This document shows positions 17,861 to 27,673 of a stretch of DNA of 64,000 nt, piece after piece (the stretch's first letter is position 1; each line of letters starts with the position of its first letter). The position numbers and the translations under genes are program-made. Where the stretch lies: contig NZ_CP147012.1 in the NCBI RefSeq assembly GCF_037126285.1, forward strand, positions 1,984,001-2,048,000, read 5' to 3'. The notes beneath the pieces were generated by a model. The model saw only the letters and a program-made list of their open reading frames with translations, searched no databases and was not told the DNA's origin. Source of the DNA: Bernardetia sp. MNP-M8. GTDB taxonomy: Bacteria > Bacteroidota > Bacteroidia > Cytophagales > Bernardetiaceae.

Positions 17861-18386
17861 TGTGGTTGTTTTTTTAGGTTAAAAGAATGAATTTTAAATA
17901 AAATTGATGCTGAGTTTGATGTATCAAAACCAGTTTATCAAAAATAAAATTCAATAAGTATGATAACAAAAATCAAAATAACAGATAGAATATTCTATCT
18001 AACTCTAATTTTTATATAGAATTTGGTGGAGTATTTAATAAAATAGTTTACTAACTAAACTATTTGCATAAACAATTTCCCAATTATATTCAATTGATAT
18101 TTAGTTGTTTGTGTTCCAAATAAGGATAAAATAGCAAAATCAAACAAGTAAGAAAAATCAATATATAACCAAACAAACTATTGTAAAAAATATCAAACTC
18201 AGAATATAAAATCATGTAATAAGATTTCTGCGTATATTCTAACTTTAAAACTCTATTTTACAGTCCATTTTTAATTATTTTTTTTTATCTTTTTTGAAGT
18301 TATAGTTTAATAAATTAACTTTTATTTGATAATATACCAAAACTAATCACTTCATTGTCAGATTGTTGTCAATCCTTTTGGGAGTG
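17861..18386 (-). other. long AT-rich leader region of the HU gene
   Basis: About 530 bp without a credible gene on either strand. If the promoter at 18387-18417 is used, this whole stretch is a 5' leader of HU mRNA. I could not find a known riboswitch or ncRNA in it; repeated T and A runs dominate. The rest of the gap to 18756 is also AT-rich and empty. Confidence 0.4.
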
Positions 18387-18417
18387 CAAAGGTACTTTTG
18401 TAATTTGTATTTAGCAA
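18387..18417 (-). promoter_or_regulatory. Bacteroidota-type promoter upstream of HU
   Basis: On the minus strand TTG (18415-18417) is followed after 20 bp by TACCTTTG (18387-18394), an excellent match to the -33 TTG / -7 TAnnTTTG promoter of the Bacteroidota primary sigma factor. The first downstream gene on that strand is HU at 17860. Confidence 0.65.
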
Positions 18418-18762
18418 GTAAAATTCTATTAAAAATTTGTTTTTATAGTAAGGTAACATCTTGAATTAAATTATTCTCAAGAGAAATCCTGTTGTTTATC
18501 TATTTTTTTCACAAGTTTTGAATCATTTTTAGTTGCAAAAATAGTTTGAAAGTCATCTTTCTAATTCACAAATACTAAATTACTGAAAATGAATGAATTA
18601 GCAAGTTTTTTTTATTAAAAAATAATATAACAGGAGTTGTTGTGTCTAGTTTATTTAAAATTGAATGAAACAAAATGATAATTGATAGTATTACTATAAA
18701 CTTTTTAGTAAATGTAGAGTTATGAGTTTCTAAAGGTTCATCTCATAAAAAAAGGTTTGATT

Positions 18763-19383
18763 ATGAAAAATACTGTCAAGAAAATAATGTGGATAACTGG
18801 AATATTATTTATTTTTTTACTGGTCTTAGCCACTAACCTAATAGATAGAGACCATATTAAAGGCATCAGAGCTTCTGTTTCTACCATGTATAAAGATAGA
18901 TTGATTGTCAAAAACTTGATTTATAACATTTCTAACCTTACACAAGAAAAAAGAATTGCCTTTTTACTTTCAGATTCTAATTTTTATTCTACGAAAAATG
19001 CTGCTATAAACGACTCTATTTATACTTTAATTGATAAATTTTCAAAGACACAACTTACTTCCAACGAAACACACTACTTAGAAAGGTTGTATAACAATTT
19101 TAAAGATGTGGAAGTATTAGAAAACCAATCCTTGAATAATAGAGATATTTTGCAAGATAAAGAGTGGAGGAACACCATGGAAACAAAGTTATTACGACTC
19201 AGAAATAACCTTAACTCTTTATCTGATATACAAATTAATGAAGGAAAAAGAGAGTTAGCTAGAGTAAACAGAGCCTTTAATACAATAGATTTATTTACCA
19301 ATATAGAAATTGCTTTTCTTGTTATAATTGGTATTATTACTCTTCTAATTGTACTTTATCCTACAAAACAAGAAAAACAATAG
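18763..19383 (+). CDS. free-standing four-helix-bundle (4HB_MCP-type) sensor
   Basis: I use ATG 18763, two codons inside a TTG. The 206-residue protein has a membrane helix at each end (about 8-27 and 178-199) and a wholly helical extracytoplasmic part of about 150 residues with the TQEKRIAFLLSD-type signature of the 4HB_MCP ligand-binding domain of chemoreceptors. There is no HAMP, kinase or methyl-accepting domain behind the second helix, only about seven charged residues. It may be a truncated chemoreceptor or a co-receptor that pairs with another protein. It is convergent with thrC, 12 bp away, and has a long empty upstream region. Confidence 0.7.
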   Translation: MKNTVKKIMWITGILFIFLLVLATNLIDRDHIKGIRASVSTMYKDRLIVKNLIYNISNLTQEKRIAFLLSDSNFYSTKNAAINDSIYTLIDKFSKTQLTSNETHYLERLYNNFKDVEVLENQSLNNRDILQDKEWRNTMETKLLRLRNNLNSLSDIQINEGKRELARVNRAFNTIDLFTNIEIAFLVIIGIITLLIVLYPTKQEKQ

Positions 19384-19395
19384 TTTGATTAGAGT

Positions 19396-20703
19396 TTAAT
19401 TTTTTGTTAGAAATTCTTTCAAATCATCAAATTTAGAAGACAGAGAAACAACTTCTTTATCTTTTCTCAATACTTCTTCCAAAAAAGGAGGCATTTCTAA
19501 TTCGACATCCAAAATGGTTTGTTTAACTACTTCATAATACTTGGCTGGATGAGCTGTAGCAAGAAAAATTCCTACTTCACTTTCTGGTGTAAGATAGTTT
19601 TTGAGTGCAGCATAAGCGACTGTAGAATGAGGATCTGCCAAATAATTATAACCTTCATAAAGATCCTTGAGGGTATTTTTTGTTCTTCGGTCAGTTAGCC
19701 TATAGCCTGCAATATCTGCCGAAAAGCGAGTATAAGAGTGATTGTATAGAGTCAGTAAACGTCTAAAATTAACTGGATTGCCTGTATCCATCGAACTAGA
19801 AATAGTGCGAACAGCAGGACGAGGTTCAAAACTTCCATTGAGTAAATACTGTGGAACAACATCATTTATATTCGTTGCAGCAATAAACCGACTGATTCGA
19901 AGACCCATTTTTTTGGCAATAATTCCTGCTGTTATGTTTCCAAAGTTACCACTTGGGACTGAAAAAATAGCTGTTCGTTTTTCGCCTTTCAACTGAGCAA
20001 CAGCCCAAAAATAATATACACATTGTGGTAAAAGACGAGCAATATTATAAGAATTAGCTGTTGTAAGTTGTATTCTTTTATTGAGTTCTTTATTTGTAAT
20101 GGCTTCTTTGACAAGCCTTTGACAATCTTCAAAAGTTCCATCAATTTCCAAAGCTATAATATTCTTGCCCCATGTATTGAGTTGTTTTTCTTGCAATAAA
20201 CTCAATTTATTTTTTGGATAAAGAATACAAAGTTTTATACCTTCTTTTTCGAAAAATGCACTTGCTGCTGCACTTCCTGTATCACCTGTTGTGGCTACTA
20301 AAACAGTTATTTCTTTTTTGTCTTTATTTTTTGCTAAAAAATAACTCATCAATGCTGCCATAAAACGCATTCCTACATCTTTGAAAGAAAGTGTACTGCC
20401 ATGAAAAAGCTCTAATGAATACACTTCTTTTTCATAAATTTCTACTAATGGAATTTCAAAATCAAATGTCTTTTCAATTATTTCTTCTAAATCTTGTTCA
20501 GGGATTTCATTTCCAAATAAATTCAAACAGATTTTCAAACAAATCTCTTTAAAAGAAAAAGTATGAAGATTCAATAAAAATTCTTTTGGTAAAAGATTTA
20601 TTGTTTCAGGCATCAAAAGACCTCCATTTGAGCTAAAAGTTTGAAATAAGGCTTCACTTAGTGAACCGACCTGTGCATCTCCGTTTGTACTAGAATAATT
20701 CAT
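19396..20703 (-). CDS. thrC: threonine synthase
   Basis: The 435-residue PLP enzyme converts O-phosphohomoserine to threonine in the cytoplasm. The PLP-binding lysine is K108 in HGSTLSFKDVGMRF, the phosphate-binding ATTGDTGSAA loop is at about 138-147, and the SGNFGNITAG segment (about 256-265) is typical of the family. The N-terminus MNYSSTNGD with the SLSEALFQTFSSNGGLLMPE segment is the normal start. Threonine biosynthesis partners (thrA, thrB) are not adjacent, though in many Bacteroidota they are together. Confidence 0.95.
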   Translation of the reverse strand: MNYSSTNGDAQVGSLSEALFQTFSSNGGLLMPETINLLPKEFLLNLHTFSFKEICLKICLNLFGNEIPEQDLEEIIEKTFDFEIPLVEIYEKEVYSLELFHGSTLSFKDVGMRFMAALMSYFLAKNKDKKEITVLVATTGDTGSAAASAFFEKEGIKLCILYPKNKLSLLQEKQLNTWGKNIIALEIDGTFEDCQRLVKEAITNKELNKRIQLTTANSYNIARLLPQCVYYFWAVAQLKGEKRTAIFSVPSGNFGNITAGIIAKKMGLRISRFIAATNINDVVPQYLLNGSFEPRPAVRTISSSMDTGNPVNFRRLLTLYNHSYTRFSADIAGYRLTDRRTKNTLKDLYEGYNYLADPHSTVAYAALKNYLTPESEVGIFLATAHPAKYYEVVKQTILDVELEMPPFLEEVLRKDKEVVSLSSKFDDLKEFLTKN

Positions 20704-20789
20704 TAAAAGTAATCAAGAAAGGACTAAAGAATAAGATTTTGATAAAAATAAAAAATCATTTTGCCAAAACCTATATTATCATTTATTTT

Positions 20790-22280
20790 TTAGTTAATTC
20801 CTTTTCTATCCACCTTAAAACCCATCAATAAAATATCATCTACCTGATTTTCTTCTCCTTCCTTCATCCAGTTCTCAATAGTAGACGTAAATATTTCTTT
20901 TTGTTTTGAGAAAGGTTGAGCATACTGCTCTAAAGCTATTTTTTTAAGATTTTTCTTCATAAACTTTCGTCCTGCTTTTCCTCCAAATTGATCTTGATAT
21001 CCATCTGAGCCTGTGTAAAACACTGTTGGTTTTGAAATATCAATTATTTGTTTGGAATATTGTCTGTCTTTTCCATAATGATTACTACCTATTGGTTTTT
21101 TGTCAGCTTTCAGTTCTATCAACTCATTATCTTGAATAAAATAAATAGAATTCATAGCTCCTGCAAATTCAGCAATTGGAATAGAATCATAGATAACCAA
21201 AACACTTACATCCATTCCATCAGCACTTTTTCCTTCTTCTTGTTGTAGCGATTTATAGATATAATCATGTAAATGGTTGAGAATTTTGTCAGCTCTGAAA
21301 ATGCCTTCCTGAAAAACAATAGAATTAAGTCCTGTAACACCAAGCATAGACATAAATGCCCCTGGCACTCCGTGTCCAGTACAGTCTGCTGTTACAATGA
21401 TAGCACAGTCTTCTAATTTTTCAAACCAATAAAAATCGCCTGAAACTATATCACGTGGTTTGTTAAGTATAAAAAACTCATCCTTAAAATAACCTTTAAT
21501 TTTTTTATCGATGGGTAAGAGTGCATTTTGAATACGACTAGCATACAAAATACTTGACCTTACTTCTGTATTTTGCTTTTCTATAAGTCTGTTTTTATCT
21601 CGTACTACTTCAAGAATAGTTGCAAGTTCTTCTTTTTGTTGAAATAACTCTTCATTACTTGCTGCTATCTCATCTTGTTGTTCTGTGAGTTGTAGATTTT
21701 TTTCTTCTACAATCTTTTTGAATTTTTCTTGCTGTTTGAAAAAATATTCTAAAACAAAATAAAAAATTGCAGGAATAACAATACTATTACTAACAAAAAA
21801 TAGTAAACTTATATTTTTTGGAACATTACTAGAAGTATTTTGCAAAAATATAAACTCTAATACTCCTGTTAATATTACTACTAAACAATAAGAATAAAAA
21901 AATAAACGAGAAGCTCTTACACTTTGAATAGTTAATGCACTAATTGGAGCTAATGAGGAAGCTAAAATTACAGCACTACCAGCCACAAAACCTCCTAAAC
22001 TAAGTTGAGAGCCTATTGGATTAATTAGTAACATTATTAATCCAACTATACGAAAGACTTTATAATTATGAGTAAATTTTAAGTAAGTTAGATTTAAGGC
22101 TACAAACATCAGATAAATAAATCCTGTAATGACAGCTCCATATTGATTAAAAAAGATATATGTACTTCCCCACAAAATACCTCCTAAAGCAGAGAATACA
22201 GTAATTCTTAAAAATGCATTTCTTTTAGTCTGTTCCTCAACAGATAACTTTTCAAATCCAAATATACTAGCAACACTCAT
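20790..22280 (-). CDS. membrane SpoIIE-type PP2C phosphatase
   Basis: The 496-residue protein has six N-terminal membrane helices (about 25-180), a coiled-coil linker (about 185-245) and a SpoIIE/PP2C phosphatase domain. Metal-binding aspartates are visible in IVSGDFYWF (D282) and TADCTGHGVPG (D299), followed by YTGSDGYQDQFGG and a C-terminal QVDDILLMGFKV. Its ATG overlaps the stop of the upstream membrane gene (ATGA), so translation is probably coupled. It ends the operon with the FAD oxidase and the PaxB-type gene, which suggests that its sensor part responds to a membrane product of those two (inference). Confidence 0.9.
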   Translation of the reverse strand: MSVASIFGFEKLSVEEQTKRNAFLRITVFSALGGILWGSTYIFFNQYGAVITGFIYLMFVALNLTYLKFTHNYKVFRIVGLIMLLINPIGSQLSLGGFVAGSAVILASSLAPISALTIQSVRASRLFFYSYCLVVILTGVLEFIFLQNTSSNVPKNISLLFFVSNSIVIPAIFYFVLEYFFKQQEKFKKIVEEKNLQLTEQQDEIAASNEELFQQKEELATILEVVRDKNRLIEKQNTEVRSSILYASRIQNALLPIDKKIKGYFKDEFFILNKPRDIVSGDFYWFEKLEDCAIIVTADCTGHGVPGAFMSMLGVTGLNSIVFQEGIFRADKILNHLHDYIYKSLQQEEGKSADGMDVSVLVIYDSIPIAEFAGAMNSIYFIQDNELIELKADKKPIGSNHYGKDRQYSKQIIDISKPTVFYTGSDGYQDQFGGKAGRKFMKKNLKKIALEQYAQPFSKQKEIFTSTIENWMKEGEENQVDDILLMGFKVDRKGIN

Positions 22281-22933
22281 ATTTTTTCTTTTCTAAATTT
22301 CCCTACAAGGTATATATAAATAATATCTAGTATAAATGTAATTACAGTCATGGCAAGCATAAAATGTTGGTCTGGATATGCCCAAAAACAGAATACACTC
22401 GTTAAAGTTGTTCCTAACATTTTATACCAAGCTACGTCATAACGTAATGCAATAGCAATTTCTTTTGGTTGCCTAAGAACAAGTAAAATAAAAAGTAATG
22501 ACATATTTGCATTTACTAGATACGCTGCAACTGCACCAATAGGATCTATATATTCTTTAGTAAAAAAATATATTCCCACCATCCAACCTATTACACCAAA
22601 AATAAACAGAGGTTTAAAGGCTTGTCGTTGATTTTTGTTATCTATTTGTTTATAACCATACTGGAATAACAAATAAACAATTACTATATCTAGTATGCAC
22701 CAAATTCTATAGCCCCATTCAAAAAATAATCCCATATCAGTATGAAATACTGTACTCCATAGAATTTCCCAAGCAAAATTAGCAGCAATAGCAGCAATAG
22801 GGATACCAACATATTGTTTTTTGAAACCATCTTTGATTACAAGAATATAAGTTATTACCCAAAATAGAGCTGCTATTCCAAATAAAACAAGTTGTCCAAC
22901 AGAATATCTCTCAAGATTAAACCACTCATTCAT
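22277..22933 (-). CDS. PaxB-type transmembrane terpene-cyclase-like protein
   Basis: The 218-residue protein has about seven membrane helices. The AANFAWEILW segment (E56) and the C-terminal FILDIIYIYLVG segment (D203) resemble the acidic residues essential in fungal membrane terpene cyclases of the PaxB/Pyr4 group, which protonate and close isoprenoid chains; the spacing to a W..LDIVIVYLL helix is also similar. It is coupled to a FAD oxidoreductase of the carotenoid-desaturase type (12 bp upstream), as expected for an isoprenoid-modifying pathway. The family call rests on motif memory, not alignment; a membrane protein of other function is possible. Confidence 0.55.
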   Translation of the reverse strand: MNEWFNLERYSVGQLVLFGIAALFWVITYILVIKDGFKKQYVGIPIAAIAANFAWEILWSTVFHTDMGLFFEWGYRIWCILDIVIVYLLFQYGYKQIDNKNQRQAFKPLFIFGVIGWMVGIYFFTKEYIDPIGAVAAYLVNANMSLLFILLVLRQPKEIAIALRYDVAWYKMLGTTLTSVFCFWAYPDQHFMLAMTVITFILDIIYIYLVGKFRKEKI

Positions 22934-22945
22934 AAAATTAATTGT

Positions 22946-24688
22946 TTATAAAATCCCCAAAATATCTTTAAAGCTTACCCAAGCTATATTCAGCCAATTT
23001 ACAATATTGTATGGAAAAGGTAGTTTTCCATCTTTTTCTACTTTCCAAGGAAGTCCTTTTCGAAAACGAGTAAGGTCATACCAACGATAAACGTGTAAAA
23101 TATCTGGCTCGTGTAAATCCCAAATTTCACAATACTTGCCAGAATAATTTTCATAATTTAGAATTGCATTGACTGCTCTTCGTGCAGCTTCATTTGCTCC
23201 TTCCATAGTTGCAAGGTCAGTATTTGTTCTTACATAATCCGAAGCTAAGAAAAAATTAGGAATATTGGTGTAAGCATCTGGGCGAAGTATCCAAGTATTT
23301 ATCTTATTTACAAGTAAAGGTTCTTCATTTGTGGTTGCCATATTTTTCTGAAACCCAATATCTCTATCAAGATAATAATCTTCCAGCATGTCATCCGTCA
23401 AAACTTCCTGTCCGTCTACATTAAGACTTCGTTTGAGTTCTGCCCAAACTTCATCTTTTACCTCATCTTTAGAAATACATTGACTTGCTTGTTTACCATT
23501 AAGACCCTCTGTAAACCAATCTGAAATATCTACTGAAAAAACACCTCTGACCTTTCCATTACCTCTGTCTTCAATAGTATAATTTGTCCAAAACTGAAGT
23601 TGAGAAATAGAAGTTAATGCCCAAGGCGAATCAGTATAAATAGTATGTCCTTTATTAAGTTTTACGTCTTTATTTAAATAAAATTGAATTCCTGTCATCC
23701 AAGAAACATCATTTGTAAGACTTTGGATACCTTTTAAAACAGGATCTGCCTCTAGTATTTCTTCTGTCAGAAGCTCATTCATTCTTTCAACAGGAACACA
23801 AGAAATAAAATAATCTGCTAAAACCTGTTTTTCATTTCCTTCTTTATCTTTTACAGTAGCTGAATTTATTTTTCCATTTACACATGAAATATGAGTTACT
23901 TCATGATGATGAAAATAATTTACTCCTTTTTCTAACAAATAATCTCTCCAAGGATAAAGCCATGCTTCATTGGTAGGTTTATTCAAAACTCTATCAGCAT
24001 GTGCCTTAGGGCTTCCCATCAAGAATAATAATTGCAGTAGAATATCTCCACCTGTTTTTGTACTTACTTCTTTTGCTTTAGCAGCTACCAAAGTACGTGT
24101 AAGTCCTCCTACAAAATAAGTTTGATAGGCTTCACTTTGGTTATCAGCATCTGTATATTCCCACCAAGAAATGCGTTCGTAATCACTTTTTCGACGTTGA
24201 TAAGAACTTGTAGCTAATTTCCATAATTTTTTAGCAAAAAATTCGGCATCTTGATGTGTAAGTCCTGTAACTTGTGGAGCTTCTACAAAATCGTGAAGAA
24301 TTATTTTTAAGTCTTTAAGAGATTTGGGGAAATTCACAAGGGTAACCAAAGGAGGTTTATCAAAACTAGCCATCATAGCTGTTTCTGAAAAAACTAAATT
24401 ATCAAAACAAGTTTGTTTTTTTCCATCTGCATCTATGAAAGGTGTTCTTTGCATAGTATCAACAATATGACGATAAAATCCAGGAAAAAAACGAAAACCA
24501 TGTTCACCAGGAAGAGGTTTTAAATAAGGGTCTTGCTCTTCTCCAAAATAATCCACACTACGAGCTTTTCCACCTACATAATGAGGTTGTTTTTCATAGA
24601 CTTCTACTTCAAAGCCTCGTTCAATAAGCTCATGTGCTGCACTCATTCCAGCAACACCACCTCCTAGAATAGCTACTTTTTTAGCCAT
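22946..24688 (-). CDS. FAD-dependent oxidoreductase, carotenoid-desaturase-like
   Basis: The 580-residue protein has an N-terminal Rossmann FAD site (GGGVAGMSAAHELIERG at 8-24, then EVYEK) and the GEHGFRFFPGFYRH segment found in desaturase/amine-oxidase proteins of the phytoene-desaturase superfamily. The C-terminal FAD-contacting part includes FLASDYVRTNTDLATMEGA. Such enzymes desaturate, isomerise or oxidise isoprenoids at the membrane. It heads an operon with the PaxB-type protein and a SpoIIE phosphatase. No crtB or crtI-type phytoene genes are nearby, so carotenoid synthesis itself is not encoded here. Substrate is unknown. Confidence 0.8.
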   Translation of the reverse strand: MAKKVAILGGGVAGMSAAHELIERGFEVEVYEKQPHYVGGKARSVDYFGEEQDPYLKPLPGEHGFRFFPGFYRHIVDTMQRTPFIDADGKKQTCFDNLVFSETAMMASFDKPPLVTLVNFPKSLKDLKIILHDFVEAPQVTGLTHQDAEFFAKKLWKLATSSYQRRKSDYERISWWEYTDADNQSEAYQTYFVGGLTRTLVAAKAKEVSTKTGGDILLQLLFLMGSPKAHADRVLNKPTNEAWLYPWRDYLLEKGVNYFHHHEVTHISCVNGKINSATVKDKEGNEKQVLADYFISCVPVERMNELLTEEILEADPVLKGIQSLTNDVSWMTGIQFYLNKDVKLNKGHTIYTDSPWALTSISQLQFWTNYTIEDRGNGKVRGVFSVDISDWFTEGLNGKQASQCISKDEVKDEVWAELKRSLNVDGQEVLTDDMLEDYYLDRDIGFQKNMATTNEEPLLVNKINTWILRPDAYTNIPNFFLASDYVRTNTDLATMEGANEAARRAVNAILNYENYSGKYCEIWDLHEPDILHVYRWYDLTRFRKGLPWKVEKDGKLPFPYNIVNWLNIAWVSFKDILGIL

Positions 24689-24962
24689 TGTAATAGAATT
24701 ATTTTAATAATAGTTAAGTAAATTTTATAGTGTAAGAAAGGAATTTTTTACAAAAAAAGCAAGTTTTTTTATTTCCAATTCATTTTTCCTAAAACTTTCA
24801 ACTCAATAAATTACTATTTTTTTTTCATAATTTTATTGTTAAAATGTATTTTTTATTCTAGACAGAAAAATAAGATTTTGTCATCACATTTTTTCAAAAC
24901 AATAAAAATAAATAGAGAGTTAGCAAGACATTAAAAAAAATAAAAACTATTCTTAAAATAAT

Positions 24963-26291
24963 ATGCCTAGTAAAAAACAAATTTCTATCTTTTGGTTTCG
25001 TAGAGATTTACGTCTTGATGATAATGCAGGATTGTATCACGCCTTGCGCTCAGAATTTGAAGTATTGCCTCTTTTTATTTATGATACAGAAATTTTGGAG
25101 CAGTTAGAAGACAAAGATGATGCACGCCTAACAATGATTTTTAGGTATTTAGATAAGATAAAAGAAGAATTAGAAAGTAAGAAAATAGGCAGTTCGTTGT
25201 GCATAAAAATAGGAAAACCCATAGAGATTTATAAAGAATTAATTGAAATCTATGATATAAAAGAAGTTTATACCAATCATGATTATGAACCTTATGCACA
25301 AATTAGAGATGAGAACATAAATGAGTTTTTAGCAGAGAAAAACATCAAATTCAAAACTTTTAAAGATCAAGTTATTTTTGAAAAAGATGAAGTTTTGAAA
25401 GATGATGGAACTCCTTATGTTGTCTATACACCGTATAGTAAAAAATGGAAAGATGCTTTAAAACCTTATTATCTCAAAAGTTATCCAACAGAAAAATATT
25501 TTGATAATTTCCTTAAAATAAATGCCTCAGAAGTATTTGATTTTCCTACTTTGAAAGAAGTAGGCTTTGAAGAGAATAAAAATCCTCATATTCCCTCAGA
25601 TGATTTTCCTAAAGATATAATCAAAAATTATGAAGAAACAAGAGATTTTCCAGCAAAAGAAGGAACAAGTAGATTGAGTCCACATTTGCGTTTCGGAACA
25701 ATTAGCATCCGAAAACTAGCACGACTAGCCAAAGAAACCAATGAAAAATATTTTAATGAACTAATATGGAGAGAATTTTATATGACTATTCTGTATCATT
25801 ACCCAAAAGTAGTTGATACAGCTTTTCGTTCGAAATATGATAGAATTCCGTGGCGAAATAATGAGGCTGAATTTGAAAGTTGGTGTGAGGGAAAAACAGG
25901 TTATCCATTAGTAGATGCAGGAATGCGCCAACTCAATGAAACTGGTTTTATGCACAACCGTGTCAGAATGGTAGTGGCTAGTTTTCTGACAAAACATTTG
26001 CTTATCGACTGGCGATGGGGAGAGGGTTATTTTGCTAGAAAATTATTAGATTATGAGCTTTCTTCGAATAATGGAGGTTGGCAATGGGCTGCAGGAAGTG
26101 GTGTAGATGCTGCACCTTATTTCCGTGTTTTTAATCCTGAATCACAACTCAAAAAATTTGATAAAAATCAAAAATATATTCGCACTTGGATAAAAGAATA
26201 TGATACCAAAAATTATCCAAAACCAATTGTAGAACATAAGATGGCACGAGAACGAGTTTTAGAAACCTATAAAAAGGCTTTAAATGATTGA
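24963..26291 (+). CDS. phrB: CPD photolyase, class I type
   Basis: The 442-residue enzyme repairs UV-induced cyclobutane pyrimidine dimers using light. It begins with the photolyase alpha/beta antenna domain (FWFRRDLRLDDN at 10-21) and ends with the helical FAD domain: TSRLSPHLRFG, WREFYMTIL, GMRQLNETGFMHNRVRM, and NNGGWQWAAGSGVDAAPYF, which contains the flavin-facing asparagine. Length fits the class. It is divergent from the FAD oxidase operon, 274 bp apart, so the two could share light- or oxidant-dependent control (inference). Confidence 0.93.
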   Translation: MPSKKQISIFWFRRDLRLDDNAGLYHALRSEFEVLPLFIYDTEILEQLEDKDDARLTMIFRYLDKIKEELESKKIGSSLCIKIGKPIEIYKELIEIYDIKEVYTNHDYEPYAQIRDENINEFLAEKNIKFKTFKDQVIFEKDEVLKDDGTPYVVYTPYSKKWKDALKPYYLKSYPTEKYFDNFLKINASEVFDFPTLKEVGFEENKNPHIPSDDFPKDIIKNYEETRDFPAKEGTSRLSPHLRFGTISIRKLARLAKETNEKYFNELIWREFYMTILYHYPKVVDTAFRSKYDRIPWRNNEAEFESWCEGKTGYPLVDAGMRQLNETGFMHNRVRMVVASFLTKHLLIDWRWGEGYFARKLLDYELSSNNGGWQWAAGSGVDAAPYFRVFNPESQLKKFDKNQKYIRTWIKEYDTKNYPKPIVEHKMARERVLETYKKALND

Positions 26292-26395
26292 AATAGAAGC
26301 ATTATTAGTTTGTTTATTTTATCACTAAATTGCTCAAATTATACTAGTATCAAAGTTACTTTAAATAAAATAACTTCTGCATTAACACTAAAAAC

Positions 26396-27637
26396 ATGAA
26401 AATTCTTCACACAGCAGATTGGCATTTAGGAAAAAAATTAGGTGATTTTCCTCGTTTGGAAGAACAAAAAATCATTTTAGATGAGCTTTGTCAGATTGCT
26501 GATGCTCAAAATGTTGATGCAGTTTTAATAGCAGGAGATTTATTTGATATTCCTTTGCCTTCTAATGATGCTAATCAATTATTTTTAAAAACACTTCAAC
26601 GTCTTTCAAAGAATAGTTCTCGTCCTGTGATTGCTATTGCAGGAAACCACGATTCGGCTCAATATATTGCTAATTTTAGTGTTTGGGGAAGTGAACTAGG
26701 AATTTTTCTTTTAGGGTATCCAAATGATAAACTACCAAAATTAAAGCTAGAAAATGGATTAGAGATTCTGAGAAGTGAAGAAGGTTTTTTAGAATTGATG
26801 ATGCCTTCATGGGAATGTCCATTGCGCCTTTTACTTACTCCTTATGCAAATGAATTACGTTTGAAAACGTATTTTAGTTTGGATAATCAAGAGCAAGAGT
26901 TAAGAGAGTTTTTACAAAACCTTTGGCAACAGCAAGCTGACAGTTATCTTGATAAAGATGGAATCAATATCTTGATGGGGCATTTATTTGTCATGAAAAA
27001 AGGTGAGCCACAGCCAAAAGAATCTGAGGATGAAAAGTCCATTTTGGTAGGTTCTGCACAACCCATTTATACAGAAAATTTCCCTAAAACTGTTCAATAT
27101 GTCGCTTTAGGACATTTACATCGTTATCATTCTACTCAAAAAGAGCCTTTTCCTGTGGTTTATAGTGGTAGTCTGTTGGCATATAGTTTTTCAGAAGCCT
27201 TTCAGAAAAAATATGTGGTTTTATTAGACGCTAAACCTGCAAAAGAAGAAGAAATAATAAAATATGAAAAAATAGAACTAACGGGTTGTAAAGAACTCAA
27301 ACGAAAAACTTTTTCAGAAGTAGATAGAGCAATAGAATGGCTCAATGAAGACCAAGCTAGTACAAAACCATCTCTTATAGAACTTACTATCGAAACAGAC
27401 AATTTTCTTTCTGCTGCTGATGCACAGCTTTTATATGCTGCTCATAAAGGGATTGTAGGAACAATTATTCCAAAAGTAAAGGGAAGAAATACTAATTCTG
27501 AAACTCAAATGGATTATTCAAGAAACATTGGTGATTTGTTCGTAGATTTTTTTAAAAAGCAGAATAACGGACAAGAACCTAATCAAGAAATTATGCAGCT
27601 TTTTGAAGAGGTTAGAAATGGAGAAATTAAGGAATAA
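26396..27637 (+). CDS. sbcD: exonuclease SbcCD subunit D
   Basis: The 413-residue protein is the nuclease subunit of the SbcCD (Mre11-Rad50-like) complex that opens DNA hairpins and trims blocked ends. Metallophosphoesterase motifs are complete: HTADWHLGKK (D8, H10), IAGDLFD (D48), AGNHDS (N84, H85), MGHLFV and ALGHLHRY. The C-terminal capping domain follows. Normally sbcC lies directly downstream, but here a strong terminator follows at 27674-27712 and the next gene is convergent, so the ATPase partner must be encoded elsewhere. Confidence 0.93.
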   Translation: MKILHTADWHLGKKLGDFPRLEEQKIILDELCQIADAQNVDAVLIAGDLFDIPLPSNDANQLFLKTLQRLSKNSSRPVIAIAGNHDSAQYIANFSVWGSELGIFLLGYPNDKLPKLKLENGLEILRSEEGFLELMMPSWECPLRLLLTPYANELRLKTYFSLDNQEQELREFLQNLWQQQADSYLDKDGINILMGHLFVMKKGEPQPKESEDEKSILVGSAQPIYTENFPKTVQYVALGHLHRYHSTQKEPFPVVYSGSLLAYSFSEAFQKKYVVLLDAKPAKEEEIIKYEKIELTGCKELKRKTFSEVDRAIEWLNEDQASTKPSLIELTIETDNFLSAADAQLLYAAHKGIVGTIIPKVKGRNTNSETQMDYSRNIGDLFVDFFKKQNNGQEPNQEIMQLFEEVRNGEIKE

Positions 27638-27673
27638 AAAATCAAATATTCAGACATAAAGATTTTGTCCAAC

